Assembly: GCA_964535835.1 (NCBI GenBank)
Contig: CAZHUZ010000007.1
Location: 1-34,101 of the forward strand
Direction of reading: 5' to 3'
Length of the DNA: 34,101 bases
Origin: JAPUDQ01 sp964535835
Lineage (GTDB): Bacteria > Patescibacteriota > Saccharimonadia > Saccharimonadales > Saccharimonadaceae
A program made the position numbers and the translations under genes. The notes below the pieces were generated by a model. That model searched no databases. It had not been told where the DNA came from and saw only the letters and a program-made list of their open reading frames with translations. How positions within the stretch are numbered: the stretch's first letter is position 1; the number at the start of each line of letters is the position of its first letter. Shown piece after piece: positions 30,554 through 34,101 of the stretch.

Positions 30554-31351
30554 GTGAGAGCGCGTCGTGAGAATCACTGGGCTGTCTTGCGTCAGATCGC
30601 GCTTTTGCTAGCGGTGCCAGTGTTCGCTATGAGCACGGTCTATGCGCTGTTTAGCCAGCAGCTGTCAGTAAATGCAATAACCGATAGCGTGTCGTATGTG
30701 TCGAATCAGTATCTACTCATGACGTATACAAAGAATGCGAGCTTGGCTGGGAGCCTATGGACCTATAGCATGAATCCCGTCACGATAAAAAACAACGGTG
30801 CGACATCGGTTACGGCTTGGCAGGTGACGTTTACAGTGCCAGCAGATGCGCCAGTGCCGACGTGTCCATCCACTGTTATCTGTACAAAGGCTGGTACGAC
30901 AGTGACCGTCAAAAACGGTGCAGGCAATGGTACGATTGCGAGCGGTGGCAGCGTGACATTTACCCTGTCGTTTACTTCAGCAACGGCTAACTATGTATTA
31001 GAGAACGTGAATATATCTGGAACGTTCTCAACGACGTACCAAGCGATTACAGGGCTCACAGTCAATATCGTTCGTGGCGCGCGCTCAGGCGGTAAGTTTC
31101 CGCTCACCATAACGATTACAAACAATTCAGGCCAGTCTATTAGCGGCTGGCAAGTTGCGATTCCAACTACGCGGACGTGTACCTCAACAGTGCCGGCGGG
31201 CGTAACGTACACATGCACCACTACATTCTTGACCTATACGGGGGCTGCAGTTGCGATTGCTAGCGGTGCACAGTACCAGTTCACGACATCGGTCACCTAT
31301 GGGTCGGCAAAGTGGAACATCACCGGCTACACAGTCAGGGGGCGCGCCTAG
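30554..31351 (+). CDS. Secreted protein with two CBM2-like domains, SipW-type signal
   Basis: 265 residues from GTG 30554 with GGGGG/GAGGG purine stretches upstream. The N-terminus (VLRQIALLLAVPVFAMSTVYALFSQQ) is a SipW-like signal ending AFMST-YALFS. Two beta-sandwich domains follow (about 55-155 and 165-265). Each has an NNG/NNSGQ turn and a W in TAWQVTF/SGWQVAI, with Cys pairs and a final W (WNITGYTVRG in the second), like cellulose-binding CBM2 modules. This suggests a polysaccharide-binding surface or fibre-tip protein. Binding specificity unknown. Its stop overlaps the signal peptidase GTG. Confidence 0.8.
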   Translation: MRARRENHWAVLRQIALLLAVPVFAMSTVYALFSQQLSVNAITDSVSYVSNQYLLMTYTKNASLAGSLWTYSMNPVTIKNNGATSVTAWQVTFTVPADAPVPTCPSTVICTKAGTTVTVKNGAGNGTIASGGSVTFTLSFTSATANYVLENVNISGTFSTTYQAITGLTVNIVRGARSGGKFPLTITITNNSGQSISGWQVAIPTTRTCTSTVPAGVTYTCTTTFLTYTGAAVAIASGAQYQFTTSVTYGSAKWNITGYTVRGRA

Positions 31352-32514
31352 TGTTTCGTAAACTCTATCAGGTCAAGCCGCAGGCATGGGTCCTCTCTAT
31401 CGTTGCAATGGTGGCGATTGTGGTGCCAATGATAGTGCAGCAGTTTGACGTAATCGATGCTACCGTATCTACCGCATATGTCCAGCCTGCACTAGCTGTG
31501 CTTGTAGCAGTCACGGCTGGTGCAATGATGCGGGGACAGCGCGATAGGGCACGGCACAAGCTCGATACGGGGCTGATGATTGGTTCAGTGATCGCCGTAT
31601 GGTTCGTAGTGTACTTTGCATCAGGCTTGATCGTGACGTATGTGCATAACGCCGTAGCGCTCAGCTGGGTGACGATAGCAAAAAATCTCCTGACGTTTGG
31701 TCTCACCGCTGCCGCGGTAGAGTATGTGCGCTACGCACTGATGCAGCAAGGTGGTCGGCGTAATGTTGTGTGGTTTGGGGTGCTCGTTAGTGTGCTGCTT
31801 GCCGTACAAGATCTTAACGTTTCTCAGTTTCAGGAGCTTCACTCAGCTTCTGATCTCATAAAACTCAGCGTGTCGAGTGTGTTGCCGGCACTCGCCCACA
31901 GTCTGCTGCTGACGTATCTTGCTATCACTACAGGACTAGGGCCGCAGTTAACGTATCGTTTGGGTGTGATCGCGATCATGTATATCCCACCTGTCATCCC
32001 CAAGTATGACTGGTATCTCACGGGGATAGCATGGCTGCTACTGGTGGTCGCAGTGTATGTATTTGTCGATCGCACGAAACGAGAGTCGGTGGATCGCCAG
32101 CGACGAGTACATCATACCAGGCGTGCGACAGACGTGATGTTCTTTGTATGTATGGGGGCCCTCGTACTGTTTATGATCGGTGCATTTTCGTATCGTCCTC
32201 AGGCGATTATGAGTAATAGTATGTATCCGGTGTTTAGTCGCGGCTCTATCGTTATCGTACAAAAAGCTAACGCTGTAGACGTAGCGAAAGGTGATATCAT
32301 ACAATATGAAGCACATGGTCGTTCGGTCACGCACCGGGTCATAGCGGTCGATATAGCCGAAGATGGATCGGGCAGCAAAGTATTTTTCACAAAAGGCGAC
32401 AATAGCCCGAGCGTCGATGAGCAAGTCAAGCCAGATCAAATTGTTGGGATTATCCGCGCGCAAGTGCCATACATTGGGTATCCGACAGTATGGTTGCGTG
32501 AAACAGTAAAATAA
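31351..32514 (+). CDS. sipW: SipW/ER-type signal peptidase I with long membrane N-terminus
   Basis: 387 residues from GTG 31351, which shares one base with the preceding stop. The first ~270 residues are a multi-spanning membrane region (about eight segments), far longer than in a normal SipW of about 190 residues. The catalytic part begins after a further segment near 255-275: SNSMYP with the nucleophile Ser290, THRV with His328 in place of the bacterial Lys (the ER/archaeal S26B type), and GDNSPSVD with Asp350. It should cleave the signals of the three secreted proteins upstream, outside the membrane. The large N-terminal extension may be a membrane scaffold or transporter-like domain. The gene symbol is by functional analogy only. 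Confidence 0.85.
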   Translation: MFRKLYQVKPQAWVLSIVAMVAIVVPMIVQQFDVIDATVSTAYVQPALAVLVAVTAGAMMRGQRDRARHKLDTGLMIGSVIAVWFVVYFASGLIVTYVHNAVALSWVTIAKNLLTFGLTAAAVEYVRYALMQQGGRRNVVWFGVLVSVLLAVQDLNVSQFQELHSASDLIKLSVSSVLPALAHSLLLTYLAITTGLGPQLTYRLGVIAIMYIPPVIPKYDWYLTGIAWLLLVVAVYVFVDRTKRESVDRQRRVHHTRRATDVMFFVCMGALVLFMIGAFSYRPQAIMSNSMYPVFSRGSIVIVQKANAVDVAKGDIIQYEAHGRSVTHRVIAVDIAEDGSGSKVFFTKGDNSPSVDEQVKPDQIVGIIRAQVPYIGYPTVWLRETVK

Positions 32515-32533
32515 CACTAAAAAAGGGGAGGGC

Positions 32534-33709
32534 ATGCGCAAGGGAAGCGAGACAGCAGCAAAAGCCAAGCGGCCGATAGGGCTCGTAGTGCTAGGGCTTG
32601 TTTTGCTGGCGATTGCCTTTGGGTTGCTTTACGATCTCTACACCCGTAAGACGAGCGAAACGGTTGTGACGCCCGCGGCGTATCACTATACCGTGAAGCA
32701 GTCTGTTGATACGGAGATAGCCTATTTCAAAAGCAGTTTTTATGGTGACACTCCAGGGACAACGAATACTGCCTATGTAGCAGATCTCACTGATACGATC
32801 GATGCGACACTTCGCTACTCGTATAAAGCAGAACAGCCTATCGCACTCACAACAATGTACAGCGCAACCGCGACGGTGCGCGAACGATTTGCGAGTGGGA
32901 GTGACGGAAAAGACATCGCCAACGTGTGGTCAAAAGAATATCCGCTCCTAAAGCCAGTGACAAGCACTGTCACAACATCTGAGCTTGAATTCGCTCCACA
33001 GGTCACCGTGCCATTTAGTGAATACCGCAAGATTGTCGATCAGCTCAAGACATCGCTAGCACTGCCGGCCACCTCTGAGCTCGTGGTGACATTTATGGTG
33101 CGAGTATCGGGAGCGGTTGACGGTACTCCATTTGATGACATTCGCATGTCGACTATCACAGTGCCGCTCGACCAGCCAGTGTACAAGCTCGCGCCCAAGT
33201 TTGAGAAAGAAGACACCAAGCAGGTAGTGACCCAAGCAGCCAAAACAGGCCAGGATATGATGCAGGTCTATGAGCGAATTGGCGCGGCGGTTGCGGGGGC
33301 TTTGGGTGTGCTTGCATTGGTGTACGGCATGCGTAAGCAAATCTTTAAGTCGCCGTATCAGCGTGAACTCGACAAGATTTATCGGTATCATAGTGGGCTC
33401 ATCATCAAGTCATCGCCACACCTCGATTTGAGTCACAAAACAACAGTGCCAGTCGAGTCATTTGATGATATCTTGAATCTAGAAGAAGAGCTAAAGTCAC
33501 CGATCGTTGCGAGCCCTGTGGGAGGGACCGCAACGCGATTTATGATTATCCATGGCGATATCATTTATATGTACCTACTCGGTAAAATCGAAAAAGAGCA
33601 GATCGACAATAGCCGCTCTATCGAAGAGATCGAAGCATTTATCGAAGGCCATAAGTCTGCGGTCAAGAAAATTACTGTCGAGCATCACACCACGCAAAAG
33701 AAAAAATAG
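32534..33709 (+). CDS. DUF5305 membrane protein of the export module
   Basis: 391 residues. An N-terminal membrane segment (about 14-35) is followed by a long extracytoplasmic beta-rich domain (about 45-235, YHYTVKQSVDTEIAYFKSSFYG… and LPATSELVVTFMVRVSG), a second membrane segment (about 248-268, GAAVAGALGVLALVYG), and a charged cytoplasmic tail. This is the DUF5305 layout. DUF5305 genes are frequently next to SipW-type peptidases, so it likely helps assembly or processing of the secreted fibres. AAGGGGAGGG precedes the ATG. The stop is two bases from the convergent gene's stop. Confidence 0.85.
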   Translation: MRKGSETAAKAKRPIGLVVLGLVLLAIAFGLLYDLYTRKTSETVVTPAAYHYTVKQSVDTEIAYFKSSFYGDTPGTTNTAYVADLTDTIDATLRYSYKAEQPIALTTMYSATATVRERFASGSDGKDIANVWSKEYPLLKPVTSTVTTSELEFAPQVTVPFSEYRKIVDQLKTSLALPATSELVVTFMVRVSGAVDGTPFDDIRMSTITVPLDQPVYKLAPKFEKEDTKQVVTQAAKTGQDMMQVYERIGAAVAGALGVLALVYGMRKQIFKSPYQRELDKIYRYHSGLIIKSSPHLDLSHKTTVPVESFDDILNLEEELKSPIVASPVGGTATRFMIIHGDIIYMYLLGKIEKEQIDNSRSIEEIEAFIEGHKSAVKKITVEHHTTQKKK

Positions 33710-33711
33710 CG

Positions 33712-34011
33712 CTACTCAGTAGCTGCGGTACGAGATGAGTTGGGTTCGGTGATAGGGTGACGAAGCTTGTCGCGTTCGTTCATTTCGCGGAGGAGTTTGC
33801 GCATTTCGAGAATGGCTCGCTGCGAGCGGTAGGTCGTAATCGCGTTGATAAGATAGAGGATTGTTATGAGAATTGATACGACACTGAGACCAATCATGAA
33901 GGGCATGAGAGGCTGCAAGATCGCGTTGATATCGAATAGTCCACCAGATGACCCTGGCGAGTTAGAGTTGCCGAGAAGATCATTGATTTGCTGGAGAGTA
34001 GCTGAGTCCAT
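33712..34011 (-). CDS. Small single-pass membrane protein
   Basis: 99 residues. A Gly/Ser-rich stretch (NSNSPGSSGG) precedes one membrane helix (about 38-58, MIGLSVVSILITILYLINAI), then a basic amphipathic/coiled-coil tail (QRAILEMRKLLREMNERDKL). No family recognised. It may be a membrane-linked accessory of the neighbouring export module, but it is transcribed in the opposite direction. TATACT ends seven bases before its ATG and there is no ribosome site. Confidence 0.65.
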   Translation of the reverse strand: MDSATLQQINDLLGNSNSPGSSGGLFDINAILQPLMPFMIGLSVVSILITILYLINAITTYRSQRAILEMRKLLREMNERDKLRHPITEPNSSRTAATE

Positions 34012-34018
34012 GTTACTC

Positions 34019-34024
34019 AGTATA
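34019..34024 (-). promoter_or_regulatory. -10 box, leaderless start
   Basis: Minus-strand TATACT (34024-34019) ends seven bases before ATG 34011, with TGGTCG 17 nt further upstream. It lies inside a 10-bp palindrome CAGTATACTG. Confidence 0.5.
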
Positions 34025-34035
34025 CTGCCTCAGCG

Positions 34036-34065
34036 TTGCGACGACCATACCCCTTATGGTATGCT
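34036..34065 (+). promoter_or_regulatory. Promoter for the gene starting at 34096
   Basis: TTGCGA (34036-34041), 18-nt spacer and TATGCT (34060-34065) with extended TGG. The leader of about 25 nt contains AGGGAG. It is divergent from the promoter at 34019-34024. Confidence 0.5.
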
Positions 34066-34095
34066 AGTTTCAGATAAGCAATAGGGAGAATAGAG

Positions 34096-34101
34096 ATGGA
34101 A
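34096..34101 (+). CDS. Start of a gene that continues beyond the window
   Basis: ATGGAA at the very end, eight bases after an AGGGAG ribosome site and behind a good promoter. Only two codons are visible, so no product can be named. Confidence 0.45.

Noticed and set aside
32038..32568. 176-codon minus-strand ORF under the signal peptidase
   Set aside because: It is antisense to the catalytic region (SNSMYP, THRV) of a recognised gene.

Overview
The window looks like the genome of a small bacterium, most plausibly a Candidatus Saccharibacteria (TM7, Patescibacteria) member or a close relative. The reasons are: very tight gene packing with tail-to-tail overlaps; standard code with UGA, UAG and UAA all used as ordinary stops (so not a UGA-recoding Gracilibacteria/Absconditabacteria genome); mid-range GC; several small conserved proteins of unknown role; wall-acting and surface proteins (NodB deacetylase, lysozyme-like enzyme, LAPTG-anchored leucine-rich protein, SipW-type export module); and a DsbA-like protein of a type best known from Actinobacteria. 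No rRNA, tRNA, IS element or CRISPR array was seen. The assignment is inference without a database search.

Layout. 1-6.8 kb holds housekeeping and accessory genes: a NUDIX hydrolase with an apparently frameshifted 5' end, an RRM RNA-binding protein with a structured leader, a YdeI-like protein, a NodB deacetylase, a DUF488 protein with an overlapping alkyladenine DNA glycosylase, a small polytopic membrane protein, a lysozyme-like enzyme, a PH-domain membrane protein and RadC. 6.9-23 kb is a defence island. It holds a DUF3800 protein; a 1419-residue GIY-YIG + helicase + Eco57I-type methylase fusion followed by KilA-N and 'subunit M' genes; a second DUF3800 protein; an HTH-Panacea antitoxin with a RelE-like toxin; a DsbA-like protein; and a tight four-gene operon (DUF262/DUF1524 GmrSD-like nuclease, ParA-type ATPase, an unrecognised helical protein, a DUF2130 coiled-coil protein with an in-frame amber codon). 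23-29.3 kb holds a sorted surface protein, a VOC protein, a zinc ribbon, two membrane proteins, a DEDD exonuclease/GIY-YIG fusion and a DUF1801 protein. 29.4-34 kb is a surface-export module: two tandem TasA/camelysin-like secreted proteins, a secreted CBM2-like protein, an ER/SipW-type signal peptidase and a DUF5305 membrane protein.

How genes work together. The most interesting unit is the operon at 17.0-23.0 kb, a candidate undescribed defence system that couples a GmrSD-type nuclease to a ParA-like ATPase. The R-M-like cluster carries striking inverted repeats, one upstream and one inside the specificity region of the methylase, and is followed by a strong promoter that fires straight into a terminator. 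The SipW module probably builds extracellular fibres or surface decoration.

A window-wide regulatory feature is that about eleven genes have a sigma70-type -10 hexamer ending only 6-8 nt before the start codon and no Shine-Dalgarno sequence, which implies leaderless mRNAs. The other genes have clear AGGAGG-like sites.
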